A stretch of DNA of 64,000 nucleotides from Bacillota bacterium (GTDB lineage Bacteria; Bacillota; Clostridia; Lachnospirales; Lachnospiraceae): NCBI GenBank assembly GCA_023435895.1, contig JAEZLH010000027.1:402104-466103 (forward strand), written 5' to 3'. The translations under genes were made by a program, and so were the position numbers. Below are positions 53,400 to 62,853 of this stretch, in pieces (position 1 is the first letter of the stretch; each line of letters opens with the position of its first letter). The notes below the pieces were generated by a model, which saw only the letters and a list, made by a program, of their open reading frames with translations, was not told the origin of the DNA and made no database searches.

Positions 53400-55142
53400 T
53401 TATGATTTGTTTTCTACCAGCTTTTTCGCATCAATTTCTTCTGATTTCCAAGGTATCATTGCAAAATTGCCTAAGGAGTGATCATCAATCTTATTGATCC
53501 ATTCAATTTCATGGTTTGATTTTGAGGCCAATAAGGCGTTCGTTGTTCCGCACTGATAAAAAGATGCGTTAATTACCCACCACTTAGTAGCAATTCCAGC
53601 CCTTTTTAAGTCGTCTTCCAGTCTCATGGCCTCGTATACGGGTGTTGCCTCAGCAAGGGTAACAATGATTACTTCTGTTTCGTTATGATTACGAAGTCTT
53701 GGTAATAGTTTTCTGACCGAATGCGGTATATTCCCCTGTGATCTCTGAATTTCCTTATGGTAGCTCTGAGTGGAATCAAGCAATAATAATGTATGGCCGG
53801 TTGGTGCGGTATCGATTACTACGATTTGATCTTCTGCTTTGTCAACAAGCTCTGCAAATGCCCGAAAAACAGCGATTTCCTGTGTACAGGGTGAACGAAG
53901 GTCTTCTTCTACATAGGCGATTTCATCTACAGTCATTGTTTTTCTAGCTTGTGATAGTACTTCCTCCTGGTATTTTTTAAGTTCCGTCTTTTCATCGATA
54001 TGACTCATTGTAATTCCATTGGTTTCATTTATCACAAATTTAAGATGTGCGGCAGGGTCTGTGGTTGTCAGGTGAACGCTCTCACCTCTTTCAGCTAATC
54101 CATAAGCAATCGCTGCAGCTACAGAGGTTTTTCCTACTCCACCCTTACCCATAGTGAAAATGACCCTTTTTTCTGTCCGGTGTATGTCATTTATAACATC
54201 CGTTAGATCAGGGATAATACCGGCATTCAATTTGACCCTTTTATTTTCATACTGATCCTTATTTAAAAATGCTCTAACATTCTTGACAGTGGTTATGTTA
54301 TATGCTCTTAGCGGGATTATGAAGGCTATAATACTCTTCAATTCCTCTGGCATACCGGATAATGCGTGTTGTTGCTTATCATAGAAGCTTCTGGATACTC
54401 CGTCATCATAATTACAAATTACTCCGTTTATTACTAGGAGCTGATTTGTAACGCCTAGTTCCCTTAATTCTTGTGATGCCCGGCTCGCTTCCTTTAAGGG
54501 AGTTTCCTCTGGGCGCGATATAAGGATAAGTGTTGTCAGAAATCCATCTGCAAGTGTAATAACGGCATTTTTATATATTTCCTTTTTGTCTTCCAATCCG
54601 GATAATTGACCTAAACAGGACGCACCGTGTGTATTTTCACTGATGAAATTGCTCCATGCAGAGGGCAATTGGAGCATCCTTAGGGTATGCCCTGTTGGCG
54701 CTGTGTCAAATATGATATGGTCATACTCTTCCTGCAGGTTCGGATCTGTAATAAATTTTGAAAATTCATTAAACGCTGCGATTTCTACGGTGCAGGAACC
54801 GGACAGCTGTTCTTCCATATTAGTTATCGCGGAATCGGGCAATAAGCCACGGTAAGGAGCAATTACACTTTCACGGTACTCTCTGGCTGCTTCGATTGGA
54901 TTTAGATTGATTACAGTCAGACCCGGTACTTCCCCTATCTCCACACCTTTATTGCCTAGATCAATCTCAAAAACATCTTGTAGGTTAGAGGCAGGGTCAG
55001 TGCTAATTAATAATGCCTTTTTCCCATTGTCAGCAAGATTTACAGCAGTCGCACAGGCTGTTGAGGTTTTACCTACTCCTCCTTTTCCGGTGTAAAATAA
55101 ATATTTTGTTAACTGGATTTTTTCCGGTTGAAATAAATTCAT
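53400..55142 (-). CDS. arsA: Arsenical pump ATPase ArsA
   Basis: The 580-aa protein has two homologous halves, each with a P-loop: GKGGVGKTS at residues 19-27 and again near 332-340. Metal-responding cysteines appear at expected places: SGSCTVEI (C117), GASCLGQL (C176) and RSPCTQEI in the second half. Both DTAPTGHT signal segments are present. ArsA is the cytoplasmic ATPase that energises arsenite export together with the membrane pump. It follows arsD by 31 bp, as is usual. Confidence 0.96.
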   Translation of the reverse strand: MNLFQPEKIQLTKYLFYTGKGGVGKTSTACATAVNLADNGKKALLISTDPASNLQDVFEIDLGNKGVEIGEVPGLTVINLNPIEAAREYRESVIAPYRGLLPDSAITNMEEQLSGSCTVEIAAFNEFSKFITDPNLQEEYDHIIFDTAPTGHTLRMLQLPSAWSNFISENTHGASCLGQLSGLEDKKEIYKNAVITLADGFLTTLILISRPEETPLKEASRASQELRELGVTNQLLVINGVICNYDDGVSRSFYDKQQHALSGMPEELKSIIAFIIPLRAYNITTVKNVRAFLNKDQYENKRVKLNAGIIPDLTDVINDIHRTEKRVIFTMGKGGVGKTSVAAAIAYGLAERGESVHLTTTDPAAHLKFVINETNGITMSHIDEKTELKKYQEEVLSQARKTMTVDEIAYVEEDLRSPCTQEIAVFRAFAELVDKAEDQIVVIDTAPTGHTLLLLDSTQSYHKEIQRSQGNIPHSVRKLLPRLRNHNETEVIIVTLAEATPVYEAMRLEDDLKRAGIATKWWVINASFYQCGTTNALLASKSNHEIEWINKIDDHSLGNFAMIPWKSEEIDAKKLVENKS

Positions 55143-55173
55143 AAGTATTTCCTTTCATTTCTTTTCCAGCTAA

Positions 55174-55554
55174 TTAACAACAGCAACCTTCAGAGCAACA
55201 ACAATCATCACTTCCGGTTGTTGATTCCTCTTCTTCAATTAGTATGTTTTTCTCTAGTTCTAATAGTGATACAAATTCTTGATTACTTGGGTATCTGCAT
55301 TTTATTACAATCTCCCCGTCAAGAACAGCAACCGGTAGACCTTCTACACCTTTTTCCTTGATATATTGATTCACTAGTGAACTTGTTACAAATGCTTGGG
55401 GAGCACTTTGTAAATTGTACCTCTCCACTTTGATATCATTCTTTTCTAATGTATTAAGTATGGTTGAAATTCTAAGTAATTCAGGATCAACTCCCACACC
55501 ACATAAACCGGTTGAACAACACATAGCCGGTTCGAATATCTCTAATTTCTTCAT
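55174..55554 (-). CDS. arsD: Arsenite chaperone/regulator ArsD
   Basis: The 126-aa protein has the start EIFEPAMCCSTGLCGVGVDP with the Cys12-Cys13-Cys18 arsenite site, YNLQSAPQAFVTS, and a C-terminal CCCSEGCCC cluster. ArsD hands arsenite to ArsA and weakly represses the operon. Its position directly before arsA is typical. Confidence 0.96.
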   Translation of the reverse strand: MKKLEIFEPAMCCSTGLCGVGVDPELLRISTILNTLEKNDIKVERYNLQSAPQAFVTSSLVNQYIKEKGVEGLPVAVLDGEIVIKCRYPSNQEFVSLLELEKNILIEEEESTTGSDDCCCSEGCCC

Positions 55555-55641
55555 GATTCTACCTCCAAAATTTTATTATTGTTAGCTAATTGCGAAACAG
55601 TAGTATTACTGTATTATAAGTACAATAGATTGGCTTCCTAA

Positions 55642-55887
55642 TCTCCCAACTTTCCTTTGGGTGTAGCATATGTCCGGCATTGTATTTGTGGTTCTTACCC
55701 TTCGATCCAACGTTTCTGTGGGCTTAGTATATGTCCAGTATTGTATTTGTGGTTCATACTGTTCGATCCAACGTTTCTGTGGGCTTAGTATATGCTCCAG
55801 TATAGTATTTGCGGTTCTTACTCTCCGCCCAACATTACTATTGACTTAGCATCCGCTCCAGAATTGTGTTCTTACAATTCTATCGTG
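55642..55887. repeat. Four imperfect 61-62-bp tandem repeats between acr3 and arsD
   Basis: Units begin at about 55642, 55703, 55764 and 55826. The middle two are nearly identical, sharing TCCAACGTTTCTGTGGGCTT; the outer two have diverged. The array makes up most of a 374-bp gap in an otherwise compact operon and has no coding frame. Confidence 0.8.
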
Positions 55888-55928
55888 TTTCGGAATTATC
55901 AGTTAGTTAAATTGATTTCAATTCTTTA

Positions 55929-56993
55929 TTAATTTATCTGTGTTTTATAAAATAACTTGCTCTTAAGCTTCAGAGCAATATTTACAAGAATAATCATTAC
56001 CGGAACTTCAATCAATGGTCCGATCACCGCTGCAAATGCCTGGTCGGAAGAAATTCCAAATACCGCTACTGCAACTGCGATTGCTAATTCAAAATTATTG
56101 CTGGCTGCGGTAAAAGCTAAGGTAACACTCTGCTCGTAGTTTAATTTCTGCTTATAGGACATAAAAAAACTTGCAAAAAACATAATGATAAAATAGATCA
56201 GAAGCGGTATTGCTATTCTTATAACATGGACAGGGAGCGATACAATAAACTGGCCTTTTAGGATAAACATAACAATGATAGTATATAACAGTGCAATCAG
56301 TGCCAGTGGTGATATTTTCGGAAGGAACACCTTCTCATACCAATCCTTTGACTTCGTTTTTAATAAAAGTACTCTTGTGATAAATCCCAATGCAAATGGT
56401 ATTCCAAGATAAATTAATACGCTTTTTGCAACGTCCCATATGGAGATATCAATTACCTGACCTCCCCACGAGAGTCCTAACCACTTTGGCAGTACCGTAA
56501 CAAACAAGTAAATATACACGGAATACAACAATATTTGAAATATGGAATTAAGCGCTACTAATGCAGCACAATATTCATTATCTCCTTTTGCCAATGTGTT
56601 CCATACGATAACCATTGCAATACATCTAGCTAACCCTATGATGATTAAACCAATAGCATAGTTGGGCATATCATGAAGCAACAAAATAGCAAGACCAAAC
56701 ATTAATAGCGGTCCAACTACCCAGTTTTGGATTAGGGAAAGCGCCAGCACCTTTTTGTTTTTTGCTACCTTTCCCATTTCCTCATATTTGATCTTTGCTA
56801 GCGGAGGATACATCATTACAATCAAACCAATCGCTATGGGCCAAGAGATTGTCCCTGAGCTCATTTCTTCTAACGATTTGGCTATACCGGGAAATAAATA
56901 TCCCCCTAATACTCCAATGCCCATGGCTATAAAAATCCAGAGCGTTAAAAAACGGTCAAGGAAGGATAACCTTGTTTTTTTCTTTTCATTCAT
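55929..56993 (-). CDS. arsB: Acr3-type arsenite efflux permease ArsB
   Basis: The 354-aa membrane protein has about ten helices. IISWPIAIGLIVMMYP-like TISWPIAIGLIVMMYPPLAK, IGLARCIAMVIVWN with the essential Cys, AFTAASNNFELAIAVA and AVIGPLIEVPVMI are hallmarks of Acr3 arsenite exporters of the BASS fold. ATG at 56991-56993 follows GGAGGAAAAAAG. It works with ArsA or on its own using the membrane potential. It lies between arsR and the repeat-filled gap. Confidence 0.95.
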   Translation of the reverse strand: MNEKKKTRLSFLDRFLTLWIFIAMGIGVLGGYLFPGIAKSLEEMSSGTISWPIAIGLIVMMYPPLAKIKYEEMGKVAKNKKVLALSLIQNWVVGPLLMFGLAILLLHDMPNYAIGLIIIGLARCIAMVIVWNTLAKGDNEYCAALVALNSIFQILLYSVYIYLFVTVLPKWLGLSWGGQVIDISIWDVAKSVLIYLGIPFALGFITRVLLLKTKSKDWYEKVFLPKISPLALIALLYTIIVMFILKGQFIVSLPVHVIRIAIPLLIYFIIMFFASFFMSYKQKLNYEQSVTLAFTAASNNFELAIAVAVAVFGISSDQAFAAVIGPLIEVPVMIILVNIALKLKSKLFYKTQIN

Positions 56994-57025
56994 CTTTTTT
57001 CCTCCTGAAAATATTTCGGTATATC

Positions 57026-57373
57026 TTAGTGTGGATTTATATTGTAGGTGCAAATATCCTTATCCATACAAGATCTTTTGTTCTGTATATCCATTTGATA
57101 GGAAGGAAGGGCTCTTAACCGAACAGATAAGTAATCAAATAGTTCTTTTTGCTCTAGCCTAAATTTTTCACTAATCTGATAATAGGTCCACTGTGCTTTT
57201 TTATAACAGATCAGTATACCATTCTGCTTCAGTAGATTCAGATGTCTGGATGCATTTGACTGGGTCATGTTCAAAGTGGACTCAATCTCGCACACACACA
57301 TTTCTCCATCCAATAATACGGACAATATCCTTAATCTGCTCTCTTCGGATAACGCTTTTAAAATTTCAACCAT
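57026..57373 (-). CDS. arsR: ArsR-family arsenic-responsive repressor
   Basis: The 115-aa winged-helix repressor has VEILKALSEESRLRILSVLL, GEMCVCEIE with the CVC arsenite-sensing motif on the recognition helix, and MTQSNASRHLNLLKQNGI. A C-terminal tail with two further Cys (RSCMDKDIC) is an extra. It is the first gene before acr3 and so should control the acr3-arsD-arsA operon. Confidence 0.94.
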   Translation of the reverse strand: MVEILKALSEESRLRILSVLLDGEMCVCEIESTLNMTQSNASRHLNLLKQNGILICYKKAQWTYYQISEKFRLEQKELFDYLSVRLRALPSYQMDIQNKRSCMDKDICTYNINPH

Positions 57374-57490
57374 TACCTATCCTCCCATCGTTATATGAAA
57401 TTGGAGTCAAATAGACTTATTTATACTGTGGCAATGGCAATTTGATAAAGAACACCTACATTTCCATAGGAGCATTCCTTCTTTTGCTTT

Positions 57491-57540
57491 ATGCAACTTG
57501 CCAATGAACTCTGTCGAAAGAACTACTTGACCTCAACATC
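57491..57540 (+). pseudogene. Worn coding remnant similar to 36091
   Basis: MQLANELCRKNYLTSTSSL at this position matches MQIANELR-KSYLSPT at 36091, with one stop-codon difference. The frame continues without sense and has no ribosome binding site. Confidence 0.25.
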
Positions 57541-57601
57541 ATCGTTATATGATTATATGCTAATATATTCATATGCATTATATGAGAAAGTATTACTGAT
57601 T

Positions 57602-59245
57602 TTACAGCTTCTTGTTTTGCTTGTCATACTGTTTGAAGCCACCGGACAAATTATAAACTTCTTTAAAGCCATGATTGATTAGAATGTTTTGAGCTGCATT
57701 CCCTGTCACGCCTTTATTACAGTAGGTTACAACAACGGCATCCTTATCCATCTCCTTTGAGTTATTTCTTAGTTTGGAGTGAGGAATGTTTTTGGCGACC
57801 TCAACATGAGCTTTTTCATATTGTGAAGTCACTCTGGCATCGATTACTTCATACTTCTTACCAGATTGCTTAAGGTTTTCTAATTGATCTGGAGTTATCA
57901 AAGGTCTTCCTTGATGAATGGCATTATCAAGAATCATTCCGGTATACATAACAGGATCCTTTGTTGTTGAGAAAGGCGGTGCATAGCCAAGGTCTAAATG
58001 AAAAAGATCTTCTACCTTAGCCTTATAGGTAATCGCCGTTACAAATACATCGATTCGTTTATCAACACCTTCATAACCTACAATTTGAACACCAAGTAAC
58101 CGACCGGTTTTTTTATCTGCAATCCCCTTGATGACCATTTCCTTGCCACCCATGTACTCGGGCTTATTTGGCTTGATATTATGACAAACCGATATCTCAT
58201 AGCCAAGTTCCAGAGCTTCTCGCACTGAAAGTCCGGTTTGTGCCACAGTCATATCAAATATTTTGAAAATCCCCGTTCCAAGGATACCTCGAAACTCCAG
58301 ATTGCCACCGGTTATATTATCTCCGGCTATTCTTCCGGTCTTATTAGCCGTGGAGCCTAGGGGACGATAAACCGGCTTTTCAGTTACAACATGGAACTGT
58401 TCGATGCAGTCACCACAGGCATAAATATCAGGGAGATTTGTCTGCATTCTTTTATTCACACGAATGGCTCCGGCGACACCAAGTTCCACCCCTGATTGGG
58501 ATGCAAGCTCAGTATTGGGTTTAACACCGGTGGAAACGATGACTAGATCTGCATTCAGCTCTTTTTGGTTCGATAGTATTACACGATTGTTTGTGATTTC
58601 AGTTACGGTAACACCTGTAAGTACGTCAACTCCATTTTTTGAAATATAATCCTGAACATGGATAGCCATATCCTCATCCAGTCCGGGTGTAACCTGCGGC
58701 AATCTTTCTATTAAGGTAACATCTATATCAAGCTTCTTAAGGTTTTCACACACCTCAAGACCAATAAAACCCGTACCAATTATTACAGCAGTTTTGGGGT
58801 TGTTCTCATGAAGGAATGCTTTTATTTTATTCATATCATTGATATTTCGCAAAGTAAAAACATGTTTCTTATCGATACCTTTTATAGGGGGGATAATTGC
58901 GCTGGCGCCGGTAGCTATTACCAGTTTATCATAATGCTCCGTAAATACTTCACCACTTACCAAATCCTTCACGGTGATACAATTTAAATCAGGTTTGATA
59001 GATAATGCTTCATGCAAGGTATGAATGTCCACATTATACTTCTCTTTAAAGAAATGAGGATTACGTGGAGTCAATTCCCCAGAATGTTCAATTTCTCCAC
59101 CTATATAGTAGGGCATTCCACATCCGGAGTAAGAAATGAAATTATCTTTTTCATAAATTATGATTTCTGCATTTTCGCTATTTCTTCTGGCCTTGGCAGC
59201 GGCGGATGTTCCGGCTGCAACTGCCCCAATAATCACAATACGCAT
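57602..59245 (-). CDS. CoA-disulfide-reductase-type flavoprotein with rhodanese domain
   Basis: The 547-aa protein has an N-terminal FAD domain GAVAAGTSAAAKARR, the redox Cys42 in SYSGCGMPYYIGG, an NAD-binding GTGFIGLEVCENL, and IYACGDCIEQ. A C-terminal rhodanese domain starts near residue 455 and contains VTYCNKGVTGNAAQNIL with the active-site Cys. CoADR-rhodanese enzymes reduce CoA disulfides, persulfides or polysulfides. Its pairing with an ArsR-type gene suggests an arsenic- or sulfur-stress role. Confidence 0.9.
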   Translation of the reverse strand: MRIVIIGAVAAGTSAAAKARRNSENAEIIIYEKDNFISYSGCGMPYYIGGEIEHSGELTPRNPHFFKEKYNVDIHTLHEALSIKPDLNCITVKDLVSGEVFTEHYDKLVIATGASAIIPPIKGIDKKHVFTLRNINDMNKIKAFLHENNPKTAVIIGTGFIGLEVCENLKKLDIDVTLIERLPQVTPGLDEDMAIHVQDYISKNGVDVLTGVTVTEITNNRVILSNQKELNADLVIVSTGVKPNTELASQSGVELGVAGAIRVNKRMQTNLPDIYACGDCIEQFHVVTEKPVYRPLGSTANKTGRIAGDNITGGNLEFRGILGTGIFKIFDMTVAQTGLSVREALELGYEISVCHNIKPNKPEYMGGKEMVIKGIADKKTGRLLGVQIVGYEGVDKRIDVFVTAITYKAKVEDLFHLDLGYAPPFSTTKDPVMYTGMILDNAIHQGRPLITPDQLENLKQSGKKYEVIDARVTSQYEKAHVEVAKNIPHSKLRNNSKEMDKDAVVVTYCNKGVTGNAAQNILINHGFKEVYNLSGGFKQYDKQNKKL

Positions 59246-59264
59246 ACTATCCTCTCCTCTTTGC

Positions 59265-59582
59265 TTAATCGCAACAATATTTTTCTTCTTTCATGTTTTG
59301 CACGGGTGCGCTCTTGATTTTTGTTAATAAAAGATACGCTTCTTCACAGCCATTATTATTAATCGAGTAATGCATCCATTTTCCTTCCCTGCGACAATTG
59401 ACGATGCCAGCTTCACATAAGCTCTTCATGTGATGGGATAATGTGGATTGAGAAATGTTCAGCTCATCTAGGAGCTGACATGCACACTGTTCTCCATTAA
59501 GGAGCATATCCACTATCATTAGTCGGTTCGAATCACTTAGAGCTTTAAAGATAGTTGCCGTATTATCAAATCTATTTTCCAA
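59265..59582 (-). CDS. Second ArsR-family repressor
   Basis: The 105-aa winged-helix protein has IFKALSDSNRLMIVDMLL, GEQCACQLLDELNIS with a CxC metal-sensing pair in the same helix as classic ArsR, and QSTLSHHMKSLCEAGI. The ATG at 59597 has no site upstream, while TTG at 59580-59582 has GGGAGG at good spacing, so TTG is preferred. A C-terminal KYCCD holds two more Cys. It is co-directional with the CoA-disulfide-reductase-like gene, 19 bp away. Confidence 0.92.
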   Translation of the reverse strand: MENRFDNTATIFKALSDSNRLMIVDMLLNGEQCACQLLDELNISQSTLSHHMKSLCEAGIVNCRREGKWMHYSINNNGCEEAYLLLTKIKSAPVQNMKEEKYCCD

Positions 59583-59597
59583 TTTATTACCTCCCAT

Positions 59598-60035
59598 CTA
59601 TTGTGATTAATATCTTCATGACTTATTTTGATGAATTTATAATGCCACGGATCGTATAAATGGATAAATTCATTATGTCCTTCCTATCTGAATATTAATA
59701 AATTCTAATACTCTTTATCGATGGTTTCGTATTCAGTTATTTAAGTTGTCATTTCTATGATTATCGATATACTCATTATAACTATCATATCTATGATTAT
59801 CGATATGTTCATTATAACTATCATATCGATAAACGTCAATATGTAACTCAAAAAAAAGCTGCGTTACAAAGCCAATGTCAATAAGTTAAGACATAGCACC
59901 CGAATATCCTGAAAGGACAGTGTATAAAAAATTGTACCCTGTCCTTTTTTGCGTAATAATTAAAAAAACCCTTGACATATATAGAAAAATTTGCGGCGAA
60001 GCCCCTTAAATATACATTTTAAGGAGGTTTCGCTT
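59598..60035. promoter_or_regulatory. Gap with 36-bp tandem duplication and hairpins
   Basis: Two 36-bp copies at 59754-59789 and 59790-59825 differ at only two to three sites and each contains ATCGATAT; a third partial match (ATATCGATAAACG) follows. They lie upstream of the second ArsR and may be operators. A terminator-like hairpin (AAAGGACAG / CTGTCCTTT plus T) is at 59912-59950, and a stem over the transposase ribosome site is at 59994-60035. Confidence 0.55.
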
Positions 60036-61346
60036 TTGAACGCTTATTCTATGATAATGAAAAACAAACTCATGAGTATTATTCATGAAATGGCTTCCGC
60101 GCCATGGCTTTTTGCCAAAAATCCAGAAAAAGATTTTTCACGCAAGCGTAAATTAGATTTTGAAACACTAATCAACATGATACTGTCCATGGGAAGCCAA
60201 AATCTTAATCATGAACTCATGGAACACTTCGGGTATCATCCCGCTACCGCTACAACATCGGCCTTTATCCAACAAAGAGGAAAAATTCTTCCTTCTGCTT
60301 TCGAATTCCTATTAAGTGAATTCACTAATTCATTTAATGACCTCGAAGATTTTGACGGGTATAGATTACTTGCAGTAGACGGTACAGATTTAAGCATCAC
60401 CCATAATCCGGAAGATACAGATACCTACAGTCATCCTCACTCTGAAAAAGGTTTTAATCTATTGCATCTTAATGCCATGTATGATTTATGTAACAAACTA
60501 TATGTGGATGCCGTTATCCAGCCCGGTAGGAAAAGAAACGAATATAGAGCTCTCAATGACATGGTGGACCGATCATCCATTCAGGGAAATGTAATAGTCA
60601 TTGCAGACCGTGGTTACGAAAGTTATAACGTATTTGCACACATCGATCAGAAGGGATGGAATTATATAATAAGAGTAAAAGACATCCATAGCAGTGGGAT
60701 AATATCCAAAAGGAAGCATCCTGAAAAAGAGGAGTTCGACGAGATATTTTCTTTAGTACTTACCCGGAAACAAACAAAAGAGATAAGGCAGCAACCTGAG
60801 CTATATCAATTCCTCCCAAGTAATTGCACCTTTGATTTTCTAGACCAAAGTACAAAGGAGCTATACCCGATAACAATCAGGGCTGTCCGATTTAAAATTT
60901 CAGAAGATACATATGAATCAATAATTACAAATTTAGATGCCAATGAATTTCCGACAGCGAAAATCAAACACCTTTACCATTTACGCTGGGGAATTGAAAC
61001 ATCCTTCAGAGAATTAAAATATGCTATAGGATTAACCTATTTTCATGCGAAAAAGGTGGAGTATATTTGTCAGGAAGTATTTGCGGGCCTAGTTATGTAT
61101 AATTTTTGCGAAAAGATAACCTTGCACGTAATCATCGAACAAAAAGATACAAAGCATAACTATCAGGCAAACTTTACAGCAGCCATAAGGATATGCAGGC
61201 ATTTCTACAAATGCAAAGATAATATACATCCACCAGATATTGAAGCTCTTATTCAAAAGAATATCCTGCCAGTCCGAAACGGACGTAAAGACCCTCGCAA
61301 AGTCAGAACCAAAGTAGCAGTGAGCTTCAACTACAGAATAGCATAA
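60036..61346 (+). CDS. IS4-type DDE transposase
   Basis: The 436-aa transposase has LLAVDGTDLSITHNPEDTD (first Asp), VIADRGYESYNVFAHI (second Asp) and YHLRWGIETSFRELKYAIGL, the Y-(x)-R-W-x-x-E-x-x-x-R-x-L-K block that ends IS4-family DDE domains. TTG 60036 is chosen over ATG 60053 because AAGGAGG lies nearby, inside a hairpin. The frame is intact. Clear terminal repeats and target duplication could not be placed. Confidence 0.9.
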   Translation: MNAYSMIMKNKLMSIIHEMASAPWLFAKNPEKDFSRKRKLDFETLINMILSMGSQNLNHELMEHFGYHPATATTSAFIQQRGKILPSAFEFLLSEFTNSFNDLEDFDGYRLLAVDGTDLSITHNPEDTDTYSHPHSEKGFNLLHLNAMYDLCNKLYVDAVIQPGRKRNEYRALNDMVDRSSIQGNVIVIADRGYESYNVFAHIDQKGWNYIIRVKDIHSSGIISKRKHPEKEEFDEIFSLVLTRKQTKEIRQQPELYQFLPSNCTFDFLDQSTKELYPITIRAVRFKISEDTYESIITNLDANEFPTAKIKHLYHLRWGIETSFRELKYAIGLTYFHAKKVEYICQEVFAGLVMYNFCEKITLHVIIEQKDTKHNYQANFTAAIRICRHFYKCKDNIHPPDIEALIQKNILPVRNGRKDPRKVRTKVAVSFNYRIA

Positions 61347-61514
61347 TACCTGAAATAATCATAGCTTTTGAGGCAGATATTGTATCTGCTTTATCAGCAT
61401 GCCCAAAATGAGAAAAAGGCAACTAGCGGTACAAGAAAACCCGCCAGTTACCCAATTTTTAATTATGAAATTTAGCAATCGCTTCCTTCGTTAGTCTTAA
61501 CTTATTGACATTGC

Positions 61515-62693
61515 TTGCAAAACGCATTTTCAGCGATTCTCAATTACCGAGTCAACGTGGATCGTGTGATCAAGCTGACAGACGGCACTATCATAACCCC
61601 GAGATTTACTCAGGCACAGGTAGTAAACCCGGCGCTCGACAAATTTATTCCGGACAAAACGAATCCGGGCGGCACAGGCAACATGGACATCTTGGTTTCG
61701 ATTGACGAGTCCTGGAAGGACCTTGGTCCTCTCCCGCTGTTCATCTACAACCATGGTGGCGGCCGCGGTGGCTCTTCTGGTGATTACTTCGCGCCTTTGC
61801 AAACAGCGAATGGTGCTGCAGTGCTTTCCAAACTCCAGCTAAAAAACCCCGGAAAGTACAACGCGCACATCATAGCTACCCAGAACCACTCAGACAATCA
61901 AGCCAACAACGAGGCTCTTATTGCTTACGTAAAGAAATTGGCAGCTGAGGGCAAGGTGGATCTGAACCGCGTCTACATGTCCGGCTTCTCGATGGGTAGT
62001 ATGTACACAGTGGGCTTCTATACCCGTCATCCTGAGTTCCTCGCAGCAATTGTACCTCTCGCAGGAGGCAATTTGCCTACCACGGATCAACTTACCCAAA
62101 ATCCAGAGTACACCAAAACTGCCATATGGGCTTTTTCACATAAGAATGACTTCATGGGTAATACCTGGACAGATTATTTCTCAACAGGGGCTGGCGCCAG
62201 CGGATTATATAAAAATGCCAACGTGACGATTTTAGATACCAATCAGGCTTTTAATTTTCCTTACTACGGCTTTGACTGGGTTCCACACGAAACCGAAGCC
62301 CAAGCTTACAGTAACCTTTTGGGTCAATCAAATGCCCTCCACAGATATGGTCCAAGCCAAGAGAAGTACGCAGATAAGAATATCTTTGATTGGATGTTCG
62401 CACAGTTCAGATCCGACAATAGGACTGATGACCTTAAGGTGATTGTTGCAGGTCTTGATCTTGTTCCTGGCAACAAAAATGCTTTGACTGTAAAACTGAA
62501 TCAGGCATCGAAATTACTTGGGAATACGAAGGAAAACAAATCAGCAGAAGCGATCGAAGTTCTGAACAGCTTTATCCACCAGGTCAATGCTTTTATCAAA
62601 CCAGGCAAACTAAGCGAAGCGCAAGCTAATGAGATGATTTCGGCAGCAGAAGAGACGATTAGATATATAAATTATAGAAATAAGCTAAGATAG
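61515..62693 (+). pseudogene. 5'-truncated alpha/beta-hydrolase esterase
   Basis: About 392 aa in frame to 62693 contain LPLFIYNHGGGRGG, VYMSGFSMGSMYTVGFY (nucleophile elbow G-x-S-x-G), and WVPHETEAQAYSN with a candidate His. The C-terminus has two helical repeats (LDLVPGNKNALTVKLNQA, KPGKLSEAQAN) like FIVAR/albumin-type modules of surface hydrolases. No signal peptide or ribosome site is found at the start and the sequence upstream is unrelated, so the 5' end is gone. The first 600 bp look GC-richer than the surroundings. Confidence 0.65.
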
Positions 62694-62724
62694 ACATACA
62701 TGAATACTTAAAATGTGATATCAT

Positions 62725-62767
62725 ATAGACCGCATAGATTTTAATATTTATGCGGTCTATTCTTTTT
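62725..62767. terminator. Terminator hairpin between convergent genes
   Basis: ATAGACCGCATA and TATGCGGTCTAT pair perfectly around a 12-nt loop and are followed by TCTTTTTG. It can end the esterase transcript and perhaps the opposing gene. Confidence 0.8.
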
Positions 62768-62853
62768 GAACTCAACAAAAAATAATTATTTCCCAGTTCA
62801 CAGAGCATTATTTTTAGTGTTCATCCCAATCGAGGGTGACCGTAGTGATTATA

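Noticed and set aside
55642..55887. CRISPR array
   Set aside because: Units are contiguous tandem repeats without variable spacers, and no cas genes are present.
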